A stretch of 64,000 nt of DNA from Trichaptum fuscoviolaceum (taxonomy: Eukaryota; Basidiomycota; Agaricomycetes; Hymenochaetales; Trichaptaceae): assembly GCA_910574455.1 (NCBI GenBank), contig CAJSYZ010000001.1:222006-286005 (forward strand), read 5' to 3'. The first letter of the stretch is position 1. Each line of letters opens with the position of its first letter. Shown in pieces: positions 10,227-21,617 of this stretch. Below the pieces are notes generated by a model. The model was not told the DNA's origin. It did not search any database and worked only from the letters and a program-made list of their open reading frames with translations. A program made the position numbers and the translations under genes.

Positions 10227-12507
10227 GTTGACACGGGATCATCTTACACACTGGCACTGGCAGCCTAGGGCAGGAACCACCTTACAGACACACTTTATCC
10301 AATCATCCAAGATGAGTAAGCTCTATAATATCGTTGATGGCCTCAAGTGACTTTTCAGTAGCGAACTGACGTAGTCATGGCCTCCTCCTCAACTACCACT
10401 GTATCCCAACGCCCAAGTCACCGCAGATTCTCTTCTTCACTTTTCTACCAATTTTCAACATCGAATTCCTCCTGCACGTCCCGATTCTCTCCCAACACCA
10501 TGCGGGACCTTGTACAACTCTGATAGACCTCTTTCTTCCGCCGCGCATCTGCCGACTCGCGCTTTGCCTGTCTCGGCACGCTCAAATTGTTCTATCGGTT
10601 TCAACGCCTCGCGCAGCTCGCGTAAAACGTCTCTAGGCTTGTATGGAAACCAAGGGGGTAGGAGTTCGACCGCTTTTGCAGAGGAACGAAACCACTGCCG
10701 TCTACGCAATTTACTGCGCCCACAGCAGGCGCCCCAATTCTTGACCCAGGATTCTCTCGCAGATTTATGCCGACATGTATTCCCCCACCGACTAAAGCAA
10801 TGGCAAGCACACATGCGCACGCGTCCACCTCCACAGTTGACAACACAAACTTCTTCAGCGATTTGTGATGGTAGAGTGGTTACATCCGTCACCATATATC
10901 ATGAGTGAACCTTCTCCGAGGGACAGGGCTATGCCAGAGAGCTCATCGTCAGTGGTGGCTGATGACCAGCTCAGAGAGCAGGACGTTAAAACTGGTTGCT
11001 GCACTTGCATCCGAGGTCCGCTCCTCCCAGGTTTTGAATCGCGAGACGCATCACCGACGTTTCGGATGTGCAAAGAGGCAAGTTACTGAACCGGCCCTCA
11101 CAGGCACGAGGAGAGGATGTATGCGTGCAGTAATCAGTGAGCGAAAGCTACTACTGTACTTCTCGAGTAAGCTGTTTTTTTAATTTTTGAATCATAATAC
11201 TCACGGGCTTCTTCAGCTTTGGAGCATCGGCACGGGGAATGTCTATACGTTCTCCGAGAACATCTGCATAAGATTTACGCCGAAAATTATAGTCTTCTTT
11301 TCTTGGGGTGGGGGTAGGGGATTGGACACATCCGTTCGCGTATGGAATCTGCAAATGGGTATGATTTTCTTCACATTCCTGTATCCCCGACTCATCAGTG
11401 ACAACTTTCCAGTACGACTCCGACTTTCTTGTCACCGGAAGGAACGATGGCCGTGTCAGCTTCTTCTCGTTCCATCATTCCTCTTTTCCTCGACCATCTC
11501 AAGCTCAACAATAAGCGGCCACAGGACTCGCGCTTGAGCAGTCAGTCGGGATGAGTCTCTATCCCTACCGTCTACTCTCACTTCAGGAATCCCTGCTCAA
11601 TCGACATCTAAGCCTAAGTTCGCCTGGCCTGAGCGGCGTAAAGAGCCCAAAAACATGGGAAGGATGCTGGACAGCGACACTCTCTCACCACATACCACAG
11701 TGAGGAGAGGGAAGGTTGCGAAGTTGCGCGGTCGGATTCGTATATACGGGGCTATGTATCACCGGGCAGTTTGATGCATCCCAATATTCCGCTTGCATGC
11801 ACAAAGGTCGACAAAGCAACTCACAACTCAATTTGCAAATGCTGCGAAGGGAAAAATATAACTGCATTTTCGACATCATCCAAGTTGTTGTCAACTTGTC
11901 GTGTCCCCATTCCTTGCCAAACACCTCTGCCCCGCCACCATTGCCGCCTAAACGGAGAACACTCGGTTTCAATGTGCAGTATGAGTCCATCATCGGCCGA
12001 CAGCGCAATTCCCTCAGCTCCAAGGACGAGAAACGCGCCTTCATGCAAATTACTCCTTCCGAAGCGGGTTGGGATGCATTCAAGTTGGCCCATTTCCCAT
12101 TTTGGCACGGTTCTAGTTCAAGTTTCGGGTTGTGTACAGGGATGACTGTTGTATGGTGAGTTACTCGTGGCTTTCTTCGAAATCCTTCTAGAGCTGATGG
12201 AGCAGCTTCTTGTGCAGTGGGTTGTATCCTCCCGACTTCTTCGGAGTTAACATGACTCATTTTCTTGTTCGTTTGTGCTTAAAATGAAAAGAAGCCTTAT
12301 AATCAAGTCATCCGGAAGAAATCATTTGTTATCTCCTATCAGTTCAACTTGCGGTTTATCCGAGTCATAGTACAAAGCACTAATAGCTCCCTCTCTCTTT
12401 CTAGAAGAATGGGAAATCAGAAAACTGACTTCAACTACTTTGTATAAGTGTGAAGTGGGAGCGGGTATTGTCCCCAAGATCATCATCAAGCCATTCCACC
12501 GTGAATC
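10227..12507. other. Stretch without an assignable gene
   Basis: Several medium ORFs overlap on both strands, but none shows recognisable motifs, a convincing intron chain or a clear composition advantage over its antisense partner. A short frame from an ATG at 10377 (MASSSTTTVSQRP) could be the first exon of something. The pair of opposite frames at 11.7-12.2 kb could hide one exon, but I cannot choose the strand. Confidence 0.4.
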
Positions 12508-13549
12508 ATGTTCTCAAATCTTCGTACTATCCTTCTCATCCTCCTCTCCCTTGATTACGCACGCCTGCACCTCCGCACCGTCCTCCGCTTTCAGCTCGTT
12601 CAACGGTGGACAGCAAGGGCTCAAACGAAGGTACTTGTTTCATTCATATCAAGATCTGTACACTGACTTGTTGCTAGATACACAAGAAACTGCAAACGTT
12701 TCTTGATCTTCTCGGGGTACCACCAACACCTCTCTCCGAATTACATCAATATAGGCTCCATAATATAGTTCCAATACAGTGTCGCACGGGCTTGGATGTG
12801 GACAATGCAGTGACTGCAATATATGCTTCATTGCCACAGGTACCAGCTAGGAGATTTGTCTCGATCGACATCGAGTGGGCAAGTGGCGGAGAAGGGCCCA
12901 ATCATCGCGTGGACCTCATCCAACTCGCAGTTCAACACCACATTTATCTAGTCAGGACGCATACTCTTACTGACCTTCCCCCTACGTTGGCGCAACTCCT
13001 TGGAGATGGTACAGTCATGAAAATTTCCGCAGGAATCAACGGTATGAATAACTTATCTTTTCTCCTGCGAGGTGGCCTAACAGAAGAAATGGCAGGTGAC
13101 GCAGTGCGTATAAAGCGCAAGTTTCGCACCTCTGTGTGCTCCTGTGTCGATCTGACAGATTGGGCGCGCGTTGTCTACCCGGAAGTCTGGCCCAAAAACC
13201 CGACCTGGTCCCAACTGCTCTTAAACCCTCGTCTCTGGTTCCAGCATCCGACTCCGACTGTCAAGCTCGAAAAAATAGTGGGAGAAGTATTGAGGCTGAA
13301 CATCAAGAAGAGTAGTGAGGTCACAATGAGTGACTGGGCAGCTGACGAGCTATCAGCGGCACAAAAAGAGTGTAAGTTATCATTCTGTTGTTCAAGATCA
13401 ACCATCTTCAAGTTCTCACTTGCATGATCTGCTGTACTGGAATACTAGATGCAGCTATTGACGTTCACAGCACGTTTGCTGTAGCTTTGGCCCTGAGCCA
13501 AAGCCACTCACCCTTACCGGATAAGTACATCAAGAACTTCGAGGCTTGA
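12508..13549 (+). CDS. RNase D/WRN-type 3'-5' exonuclease-fold protein
   Basis: Exons 12508-12630, 12678-13371 and 13449-13549 (introns 47 and 77 nt) give 305 residues in consistent phase. Residues 1-40 are hydrophobic then basic, compatible with a membrane anchor or targeting segment. The DEDD exonuclease fold follows: Exo I SIDIEWA (D105, E107), an Exo II-like segment KISAGINGMNNL, then CVDLTDWARVVYPE, SDWAADELSAAQ and Exo III YAAIDVHS formed across the last splice. Such enzymes remove 3' nucleotides from RNA or DNA with two metal ions. Here the Exo II aspartate position (G-x2-G-D in relatives) reads Met, so activity may be lost or altered. The exon reconstruction is strong because the Tyr of Exo III is split by the intron. 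Confidence 0.75.
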
Positions 13550-15077
13550 TCTAGTAGGCTGAGGCCCACCAGTAGCAGGTTTGACCAAATGTGCTTGAGT
13601 TATCGAGTAAATTGTTGTGCGCATGCTCTTGTCTTTCAAAGTTGCCAGGAGATTCATGATTAAAATTTATTATTGAATTGCCTTTTTTTCCCGAATGATC
13701 ACCGTAGTCTGAGGTATCAAAGTGGTTTGGAAGATGTCGCCAATGGTGTCTGTCTGCTGTTCGGATTGCTTGCCATGATGATGCTTCCAGTGGTGAACGA
13801 GCTTTAAATCTAAAATTGGAACTTGAAGAGTTCAAGTTGCCACCGTGACTCGCACTTGAACTTGAACTTGAACTTGAACTTTTTACCACTGCGTCCCCTC
13901 AACGACACAGTGTACGTTCTCCAGTCTTGTTATGAGCACTTCTCCGCCATCCCCCACCCATTCCATAAGACCACTTATTGGCCTGAACAAGTTATGTTTT
14001 ATCCTACCCTCAAGCTTGTATTGAACTCGCCTAGACTTCAACATTTCCGAATGAACCAAAAAACGATAGTGTACGTCTGAGAACGTGCTTCTTGCTTGAT
14101 CTTATCACTCACATTTGTCTTTAGTACCTGGAGAGGAGAAGGTGGGCGGCCTTGTTATAGTGAGAGGAGCTCCGACGTGCACGCTGAAGCGAGCATCTTC
14201 TACCTTTCGAACGACACCCGCTGAGGATAGGCCGATACATGTTGCATCACCAATTGTTGTAATCTTCATCAAAAATAAGTAACAATCCTTCGTCTTCAAC
14301 TAGAGTCGACACCGCCTTATAGGAAAGGAAGGGCAAGGGCCGTCCGCTGACGATTGAAGAGGTGGCAGAGGACGCTATTGATGAGGGGGCAGATGAACTA
14401 CACGACCGATCCCGCGCCAGCCTTGCGCATGTGTCCTTGGATGCCCCTCGCTTCACATATCAGTTTCCTGCGCCGAAACCGCCATTTGCAACGTAGTAAA
14501 TCTCGCGTCCGTCAATTGCAGGCTGACGGCCCCGGCCCCGGCCTCGGAACACCACCTCATACCGTCTTGCGAGACACCTTCATACCTCTAGTTGAATGTG
14601 ATACACCTCCGATAGTGAAAAACGCGATGAAGCGAGGCGAACATCCTTCCATGAAACAGCTGCCAGCATCTCCCGGCCAATCTCTAGCAAGTCTCCGGAA
14701 GGTAGCGTGAACCTAGGCGCTACATCTAGTTCACAAGCATCGGACTACGGTGGCGAACATCTATGAGGGCATGCGAGGGAAGAGAATAAGCGCAACCTTT
14801 GAAGCCTCTGGAACTATAAGTACGGACTTCTCTTCTTGCTATTATATTACTAGGCTTATACTGGTTTATTCATCAGCGAAACCACATGCGTCTATTTCGG
14901 ATACTTTGCTCTTCAAACATATCATATCAACACAGATCTAACCGAAGCTAAATGTGTTAGACAATTATTGATCTGGACAACTTCGCGGGGCGATGGAGCT
15001 CGAGACTGTGACTACTAGTACAGCAAATGGGCGGTCAACCTATGCTGCGCTTTTGTCTTGGAGAGAATTGTCTCACT
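13550..15077. other. Intergenic stretch with a hexamer repeat and one exon-like frame
   Basis: No complete gene is visible. A (CTTGAA)n run lies at about 13854-13880. A plus-strand frame at 14323-14496, preceded by an acceptor-like TTATAG, reads KGRPLTIEEVAEDAIDEGAD and continues with an acidic then Pro-rich segment. It looks like a stray exon but has no partner exons that I can join. Confidence 0.4.
13854..13880. repeat. Hexanucleotide microsatellite (CTTGAA)n
   Basis: Four and a half tandem copies of CTTGAA, equivalent to AACTTG/CAAGTT. This is the same hexamer that is scattered through the Plavaka flanks and elsewhere in the first 14 kb. Confidence 0.85.
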
Positions 15078-17050
15078 TTTTCTTTGACGCAGTTGAACTT
15101 TCAAGTGCGTACCATTGTTGTCGCGACTACAACCGTCGCTCGTGGCGACTTGACGCAGGAGATCGTGGGCGTGTCTGTTCAGGGTGATATTCTGGACTTG
15201 GCCATCAATGGCATGGTTGACCAGCTGGCTCTCTTCACTGCGGGGGTGACCAAAGTCGCGCGGGAAGTCAGAACGAAAAAACTCGGTGTTCAAGCTGAAA
15301 TCAAGAATGTTCATGTCACAGCAAAAAATCACGTATGTTTATTTCACTAGCATTCCGCTGAGTTGTGTAGTGTGGTTTTTACTGAACGCACTCCGAATAG
15401 AATGGCTGTTGACACCATGGCCGGAAACTTGACGACCGAAGTGCGTGGTTTCGCGCAGATCAGTACTGCAGCTATAAACGGCGACTTCACGTGTTTCATC
15501 ACCGTCAAAGGCTCAGGCGAGATGGAATCCTTTGAGACTCATCAAATCAATTAAATTGTGCACTACTTGCGCGAGTCGATTTAGAAGAAGACGCCGCCGC
15601 TCGTGAAGCTGCCGAACTTGCCAGTCGCTCCAAGTTGGAGTTCTTGGCGAACACGTCTCATGAGATTCGACCCCTATGAACGGTATCATTGGCATGAAAG
15701 AGTTTACGCTGGATAGCAATTTGAATAAGAGTCAGCGCGAGAGTCTTCTGCTGGTGCATAGTTTGGCTCGGAGTCTGCTATTGATTAATGTCGATATTTT
15801 GGATATCTCGAAGAGTAAGCTAATCCGCCGCCGATGCTTCCAAATTCAGTTGCTAATATTTCGATTAATTACTACATTCGAAGCAGGCAGGATGACGATA
15901 GAGCAAGTTTGGTATTCACTGAGACACACGGTTTTTGGTAACCTCAAGACTCTCGTTGTACGACCATCGCAAAACAACCTCGACCTCACATATGACGTTT
16001 TACCCAGACATTCCTGATCAGCTCATCGGTTACTCGCTGCATCTGCGCCAGGTCATTACGAACATTGTCGGCAACGCTATCAAGTTCACCTCGAGCAAGG
16101 TCGTGCGGAACGGACATGCTGCGCTGTCGTGCCGTCTGGTTGGCATCAAGGACTCGATGGTGAAGGTAGAGTTCTGTCTCACGGATACGGTATCGGTATT
16201 ACGAAAGGTACAGTGAACTTGATCTGTGGTACGTTCGTGCGAGGGGATGGACAACCACTCGAGTGAGCTCTTCTCGAATAGTCATTTGTTCCGGCCTGTA
16301 GTGGTCTTACTTTCTTAAATCTAGGACTATGGTGGTGCTGTCCTTGGTCAATCAGTATCGAAGTGAGTTGTGTCACTGATGAATAAGACGATGTGAGTTA
16401 AGAGCGAGCTGGGCAAGGGAAGTTCACGACCACCTCCTAAATCAGCCAGTTGTCCACCGAGAACGTACTTTCGATGATCCAGGCATTCACGAAGCAGAAA
16501 ATCCGGCTTGCCAATACGCTGGACGACCGAACAGGTGTAGTGATGCGTATCACAGAGCTTATTCTGAAGCCTTACGACGTGAGCAAAGTTGCAGATAATG
16601 AGTGTTGCCTACATATCGATGGGATACTTGTTGATTCGCTGACGGCCGTAAGTCATCTTGTTAAAGTGCATTCAAGCTACAGTATAAAGCCTTACTCAAA
16701 CACTTTTCGGATGATCCAGAAGGAACAAACCAGGAGTATGAACACTTGCGATATATACCGATCGTTCTGGCGTCAGACCAAAATTCCCTATTGAACAAAC
16801 AACTGCCAGACCGAGATCTACCCCCACTTCCCATCGGAGGCAATCTGCTTCTCAAGGATGTAGAAGCAGAGCTAGATCGATAGGTTGCGGTGACGAGAAT
16901 TGACACGAGCGGCTACGGCGGACCATTCAAGGTGGAGGGTAATTCAAGAACATGGACCTTGAGAGAAAATGATCAGAACGTGCGCAATCGGACAAGAGAG
17001 AAATTGCTTTCGGAACAGATTGAAAATAGTATGTCCGAGTCCTCCGAAAA
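15078..17050 (+). pseudogene. Group III (Nik1/Os-1-like) hybrid histidine kinase, decayed
   Basis: Conserved pieces appear in order but in different frames: HAMP-repeat text ([52 protein letters not shown]-like), the H-box (LANTSHEIR, then a shifted PMNGIIG), the dimerisation helix ([25 protein letters not shown]), HATPase text (QLIGYSLHLRQVITN, VGNAIKFTSSK) and degenerate G boxes (YGGAVLGQSVSK). Receiver-like text follows near 16.45-16.7 kb. The intact family senses osmotic stress and fungicides and feeds the HOG MAP kinase pathway. Frameshifts disrupt the H-box and nucleotide-binding boxes and stops interrupt the linker, so no functional kinase can be made. Text resembling an N-terminal HAMP unit (GYGGPFKVEGNSRTWTLREN) occurs after the receiver piece, out of the normal order. 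Confidence 0.75.
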
Positions 17051-17406
17051 CCCGTAGTAAGAACTCTGGAATTTATGTTTGACAATTGTTTCAGGCGTCA
17101 GGAAGAAGATGCCACTTGGGCGGAAGTCGGACAATTCCCGAATCGCTCAAGGCAAATGTGCTTGAGTCGCTCAGCCAACAACGAAAAGCATGAACATCCT
17201 TATCAGCGAAGGCGAGAGGAAAGCAGCGCGCAGCCTACAATACTGGCGTACTGAATTACTGGTGTACTGATTTGTACTTACTATGACATTTGAATTGTAC
17301 ATGCTTGTACTTAGTCTTTACTTATGCTTGACTGACCTCCTGATGTACTGACATACCGAGTGTGTCCTGAAAATTGGCTTATTTCAGTGTGTTCAGGCCA
17401 TCAGTT

Positions 17407-17491
17407 GATTTCAGACAGGCATAGCAACATATAACGCCCCGAGGGGCCTGCAATGCGCAGGCAAATCCCAAGACCTCCTCGGGGCTTTTTT
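17407..17491 (+). ncRNA. Candidate structured RNA: nested hairpins followed by a T-run
   Basis: A 9 bp outer stem (17436-17444 with 17477-17485) encloses a perfect 6 bp hairpin (17446-17451 with 17457-17462, loop AATGC), and the outer stem is followed by six T residues. The element is preceded by a 22-mer (17407-17428) that recurs at 54659-54680, where another inverted repeat follows. The form resembles a factor-independent terminator or a Pol III transcript end. In a fungus a small RNA or the end of a repeat family is more likely. There is no sequence match to a known RNA class that I can name. Confidence 0.35.
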
Positions 17492-18020
17492 CCGTTTTCT
17501 TTCACACGTAGTATATCGAAGTCTCGTTTTTATGAAAGTGTCTTATGTGCCATTTTTAACTTGCTATGTAGCTGCAAATCAATATAATGTTCGGTAATGG
17601 TACGTTGCATGATCGGTCTTACGTTTGTCTGTCAGTCATGCAGATGTCCTAAACTGTCGATGTACATGCCGACGCTGACGCAAATAGTCCCATTACCCAC
17701 GCCACCTTTGTCTTTCTCACGTTCCTGCATAGTGAAAGCTCCATCGATTGCGTTTAACGACAAGTTTCTTTTTTCCCCCATCGGTCTTGTTCATGTGAAC
17801 TTTGCATGCTTGCTTTTCGTTATGCATTTACGTCCTGTATTTGTTTTCACGTATTCTAAATGATAGTCGTTCCTATTGACTCCTGTAGCCTTCTTAAGTT
17901 GTCTTACAAGCTCCACTTTCCGAAGCCGAAACAATCGCAGCTGAAATCGTCCTCTTTTCTGAGACACCGTCCGATGTTTAAATTGACGGAGTCCTTGTAA
18001 GTTCACTTCGCCCTCTTACA
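17492..18020. other. Gap without a supported gene
   Basis: Small ORFs on both strands only. A basic minus-strand frame ending upstream of 18006 has no motif or splice support. Confidence 0.4.
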
Positions 18021-18562
18021 ATGGCCGACAATGATGAGCAGATGCCTGCCCTGTTCGCATACGTGTCAATTTCGTCCATTCCGGTAAGATATGGCCAGTT
18101 CCGTGTTCATGCCCAATCTCAAATATCTCTCCTCAGCCTTCCGATCACTTTGCGGGAATCAGGCGTTGCGTATTTCTGTCTTCCACTACGCCGCGGCCGC
18201 GGATCGTCGAAATACCTTCCCGTCAGGACGCGCAACGTAAAGGATTGGAGTTGCTAACCGTTTCGGAGGAACTTCTTGTCTCGGATTTCGTGCACGGACC
18301 CATTCATTTCCGACCATTTTCTATTGGAGATCCCGCCCTGCCGAGTTTGCAGTGGCCGACTTACACATTGTTGTATTCGAGCTCGTCGGGAGCGCAGTTC
18401 TCGTGTGCAACGAGAGCATTCAATGCGTCCTGTGGTCTTAGAGGAAACGCCTTGGTTTTGAAGCACGATAACGTTAATGATGGTTTGTTTGTTGACTTCA
18501 CCAATGTTGGGGAGGCTTTCGAAGTGTGCCATTTCGTAGCTAATGCGTATGATTGCATGTAA
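18021..18562 (+). CDS. Unknown two-exon gene
   Basis: Exons 18021-18083 and 18137-18562, with a 53 nt intron, give 162 codons before the stop. The protein begins MADNDEQMPALFAYVSISS. It has no Lys/Arg-rich nuclear signal, no membrane segment and no motif I know. Features are an HGPIHFRPFSIGDP block and a C-terminal CHFVANAYDCM. The intron has textbook borders (GTAAGA...CTCAG) and splicing keeps the frame open throughout, which is the evidence that it is a gene. It is followed on the same strand, about 550 bp later, by the Clr2-like gene. A single transcript joining the two cannot be excluded. Confidence 0.5.
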
Positions 18563-19114
18563 TTCCTGCTCTCCGTCTTCCTTCTTTATGCGCTGTTTAA
18601 TGAACTCACATGTGTGCGTTGTTCCCAATTTTCCCGGGAAAGCGGAGGTCCGTCGTCTTCTGTGGCCTTGCTAAATCCGACTTTTGATGCACGTTCGAAG
18701 TCTATTTATGTTCGGCTCTTGTCATGCTTCGTATATAAGGGCGTCCTGTATTCCCGGCTGAGGTGGAACGCTTCTTCATTATCATGTCTCTCTATTCTGT
18801 TTGCGTCTTTCAAGTCTTGAACCGCGGCAGGGATGGGTGTTTTTGAAGTGTGTCTCCGTTTTCGGTGACGGAACGTGAAAGCATCAGGTTCTTTCATTAA
18901 AGCCCTTCACTAGCGAAGAAGTGTTCTGGGCGCTTTTTTCGTCGTATCAGAATTCTGGAACCTACCGTATAGCAAAAGTGTATTGCACTAGAATCGCGGT
19001 CAGGTCTTCTTGCGATCGCAAGTTTACAACTTTGTGAGTTGTGCTATGTATTTAATGTTTCTTTCTTCCATCAGTACACTCATTTTCACCCCTCTTCAAT
19101 TGCGTTGCGATTTT
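18563..19114. other. Spacer between two plus-strand genes
   Basis: No convincing coding sequence. The upstream ATG at 19010 that is in frame with the next gene would add a hydrophobic segment that reads like untranslated sequence or an intron. Confidence 0.35.
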
Positions 19115-19708
19115 ATGGAGGCCGAAGAATTTCCCGGCATGTTTGTGGATAATGGGAGGATTTTTATCGAGATTTCCGATGCAGACCGTGCGCGTCACCC
19201 GATTACGGAGCCGAACGTGCACTCCATAGTTCAGAAAGAGGACGGGGTTTACTACACGGTTGCGGATACGTGTACGAGGGAGAAATGGTTGCGGAAGCTG
19301 GGACGCTTGGTTATGCGTAGTGGACCTGGAGTCGAGAATGGTAAGTACAGATTTCGTCATTTTTCTTCGAATTGTTGACCGTTGGTAAGGCGACGATGTT
19401 TCGTATGCGCTCGTCGACTTTCCCGAAGAGTATCAGTTGTTCACTAAGTATAGGAAGTGTGGCACAGTTGTAACTCGGACCTGCCACGTGTTGCTTGGTG
19501 AGTCTGTGTCAAGGCTGTTAAGAATCTTTGTCTGACGTCCGCAGGATCCACTTCCCGTCGATGCAAGACGTTCCAATCTCCAAACGAATTCTATCTTCAT
19601 TGTGAGTGGCTGGCGCGGGGTGGACGTGACGATCGGTTTTGCGAGTGCTGCAAATGCTCGGGTCGATCGCAACGCCGGATCAATTCCGTCTGGACCAGAT
19701 TTTTGTAA
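19115..19708 (+). CDS. Clr2-like protein (cryptic loci regulator 2 N-terminal domain)
   Basis: Exons 19115-19340, 19390-19497 and 19545-19708 (introns 49 and 47 nt) encode 165 residues. The order of conserved pieces matches the transcription-silencing Clr2 N-terminal domain seen in many small basidiomycete proteins: EKWLRKLGRLVMR, then YALVDFPEEYQLF, a CHVLLGSTS loop, FQSPNEFYLHCEWLARG and a Cys cluster CECCKCSGRSQRRI. In fission yeast Clr2 is part of the SHREC histone deacetylase/remodelling complex that silences heterochromatin. This short protein has only the N-terminal domain, so a role in silencing is inference. The start at 19115 is the first ATG that avoids the hydrophobic upstream stretch. 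Confidence 0.7.
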
Positions 19709-19984
19709 AGTCAGAGAACGGTTGTTTAGTGAAGCGCAACGTCTTCGTTGCGTAGCTTTGCATGTCTTTGCGAATGTGTTTTTGCTTCGTGACTTTCTGG
19801 TGCTTTCGTGTTTCTAGATATTCATTGTGATAAATCTTCGCGTGAAAGACTTTCTATGACATTTATAGTAACAATTTGTTTATTGCGCAGACAAAATGTA
19901 TTATCTCCCTGAAACTTATTTCCAAGTTAAACATAACCTGTCGTAGAATGGTGTGTAATTAGGCATGAGACTTGAGTCGCAGAC
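19709..19984. other. Short intergenic gap
   Basis: A/T-rich spacer between the convergent Clr2-like and nucleotidyltransferase-like genes. Nothing further is seen. Confidence 0.4.
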
Positions 19985-20893
19985 TTATTCCTCGCTGGTT
20001 TCGCAGTTCGCGCAAATTTGAAGAGTTCCACCTAAATGCCAAGTTCCTTCATGGTCCTTCGATGTATCCTCCTCTGGAACGCCTTTGTAGTCGTCATCTA
20101 ACATGATGTATAAACTGTGTTTGTCGTGAACGGAGCGCAAAGTTTTGCCGCACAAGGCGTTCCCGCACGTCTTGTGCTTGGGGTAGGGATAAAGAAGGGA
20201 CTCGAAACCTTTTTCCTCGTACTTCTGCAAAAGCTTGTATTGACGAATGGTGTTGATGAGGTCGGGACCGTCAGCGGTTGGCGCTTTGTAAGCTGCTGAT
20301 TCGACGTTCTTCATGGTAAGAGTGTGTTCTGGATATGCGATGAAAAATGCGCGCGAGGACAGGAAGACCATGGACGCGGTCGTGTGGAATGAGAAGAGGG
20401 GATCTAAGACGTTGGAGGTGCGTGACTCAATGATGTCAATGCTGGAGAAGGTATTATTGCCACTGTCGTCAATCTGGGACAGGCTGACGAGCCTTGTGAT
20501 GGAATGGACACACGCAATGGGCGTGAGACCTTGTGCTGAAGTGTCTTCAGGCTGAGATGTGTCAACTTCGTATCCCCATTTCGCAAATGTGGAAATGACA
20601 TTCGGTAGAGATCCAAAGGGAATGATGAAGTCGAAGTCCCTCCGGTCTACATTCGGAAGAGCGAAGGCCAAAGCCGCTGACCCGGTAAGAATCATGCCGA
20701 TGTTCTGCATGGCTTGCGCCAAGCCGTGAGGGTCCGATGTAATTCTGTCGAAGAGCCACGAACGACGGTCGAGAAGGGCGCCTTGCAATGAGCCTTCAGA
20801 TGGCAGCGTGCCACACAAGAGGTTGGCAAGGTCTACGCGTTGGTACGCAACGTAGAGAAGGTCAGGATGTTGTCGAGAAAATGTTGGAGCCAT
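19985..20893 (-). CDS. Nucleotidyltransferase-like protein with C-terminal Cys cluster
   Basis: A single open frame of 302 residues from the ATG at 20893. LTGSAALAF (G71, S72) followed by RRDFDFIIP (D86, D88) has the G-S...D-x-D layout of the Pol-beta nucleotidyltransferase fold. Later come SSIDIIES, FHTTASMVFLSSRAFFIAYP and a C-terminal C-x4-C plus C-x2-C pair that could bind zinc. Together these match an orphan family common in agaricomycetes whose substrate is unknown. The plus-strand genes at 24396, 25610 and 43170 look like divergent relatives that have lost the D-x-D. Whether this protein transfers nucleotides cannot be told from sequence alone, because the third carboxylate is not obvious. 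Confidence 0.55.
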   Translation of the reverse strand: MAPTFSRQHPDLLYVAYQRVDLANLLCGTLPSEGSLQGALLDRRSWLFDRITSDPHGLAQAMQNIGMILTGSAALAFALPNVDRRDFDFIIPFGSLPNVISTFAKWGYEVDTSQPEDTSAQGLTPIACVHSITRLVSLSQIDDSGNNTFSSIDIIESRTSNVLDPLFSFHTTASMVFLSSRAFFIAYPEHTLTMKNVESAAYKAPTADGPDLINTIRQYKLLQKYEEKGFESLLYPYPKHKTCGNALCGKTLRSVHDKHSLYIMLDDDYKGVPEEDTSKDHEGTWHLGGTLQICANCETSEE

Positions 20894-21617
20894 TGAAAAA
20901 TCCGATTTCCGGTTGGATGTTGATAGAGATGGTCGTAGAGTGAAGGCGAGTTGTGAGCTATGTGTGGCACCTTGTCAGCCATTTAAATAAGGTGGATGTG
21001 TGAGACATTTGAAAGCAGGCCGAGGCTGTTATTCGTCATCGGTTGCGACTGCGTTGCTTCAATGTTCGGATGTGTGACCTGCGTGCAGCCCCTCAAACTT
21101 TTGTGCTGACTTTGAAAGAGTTACGTTCGAGAAACGATGAGCTTGATGTAATGTAATTCGATTCAAAATCAATCAGCGATTACAAACGAAGTTTTTTCTG
21201 CGAATTCTTTATGATGGTTCTTGACGTTTATCTATGTACACCGTTACAAATCTATTAAATATGAGCAGCTAGGGATCGAGCGTAGTTTCCCATGTGACAA
21301 TTCGTTACGCTTAGTGGACAATTGGGACATACAAGTAAGCAACATAATACGGGAGTTGTTACTTCGGCGAACATTATGAAGCTGAAACGGACAAGGTTAA
21401 GTGCGATGGAAAAAGGAAATGTGAAGATTACCCCTGCCCATTTGTTCTGCGAAAATGTGAAGGATAGGTCCGTTGAAGCACGGACTCCTAAAGTCAACAC
21501 ATGGAGCGTGACTGCACATGAGGATCAGCTCGTCCCCGTTGTCATATTGATATCTGTATGAAAGCGAGTGTGAGTGAGCAGGAAATCGTCTCTGTCGTAT
21601 TCTCTTACATGAGTGGT
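20894..21617. other. Gap without a supported gene
   Basis: Short overlapping ORFs on both strands around 21.25-21.6 kb lack splice or motif support. Confidence 0.4.

Noticed and set aside
10455..12260. Several ORFs of 90-190 residues
   Set aside because: Opposite-strand frames of similar length overlap and neither shows motif, splice or composition support.
17436..17491. Bacterial-type terminator, suggesting bacterial DNA
   Set aside because: The stem plus T-run looks like one, but everything around it is fungal with spliceosomal introns. It was kept only as a structured-RNA candidate.
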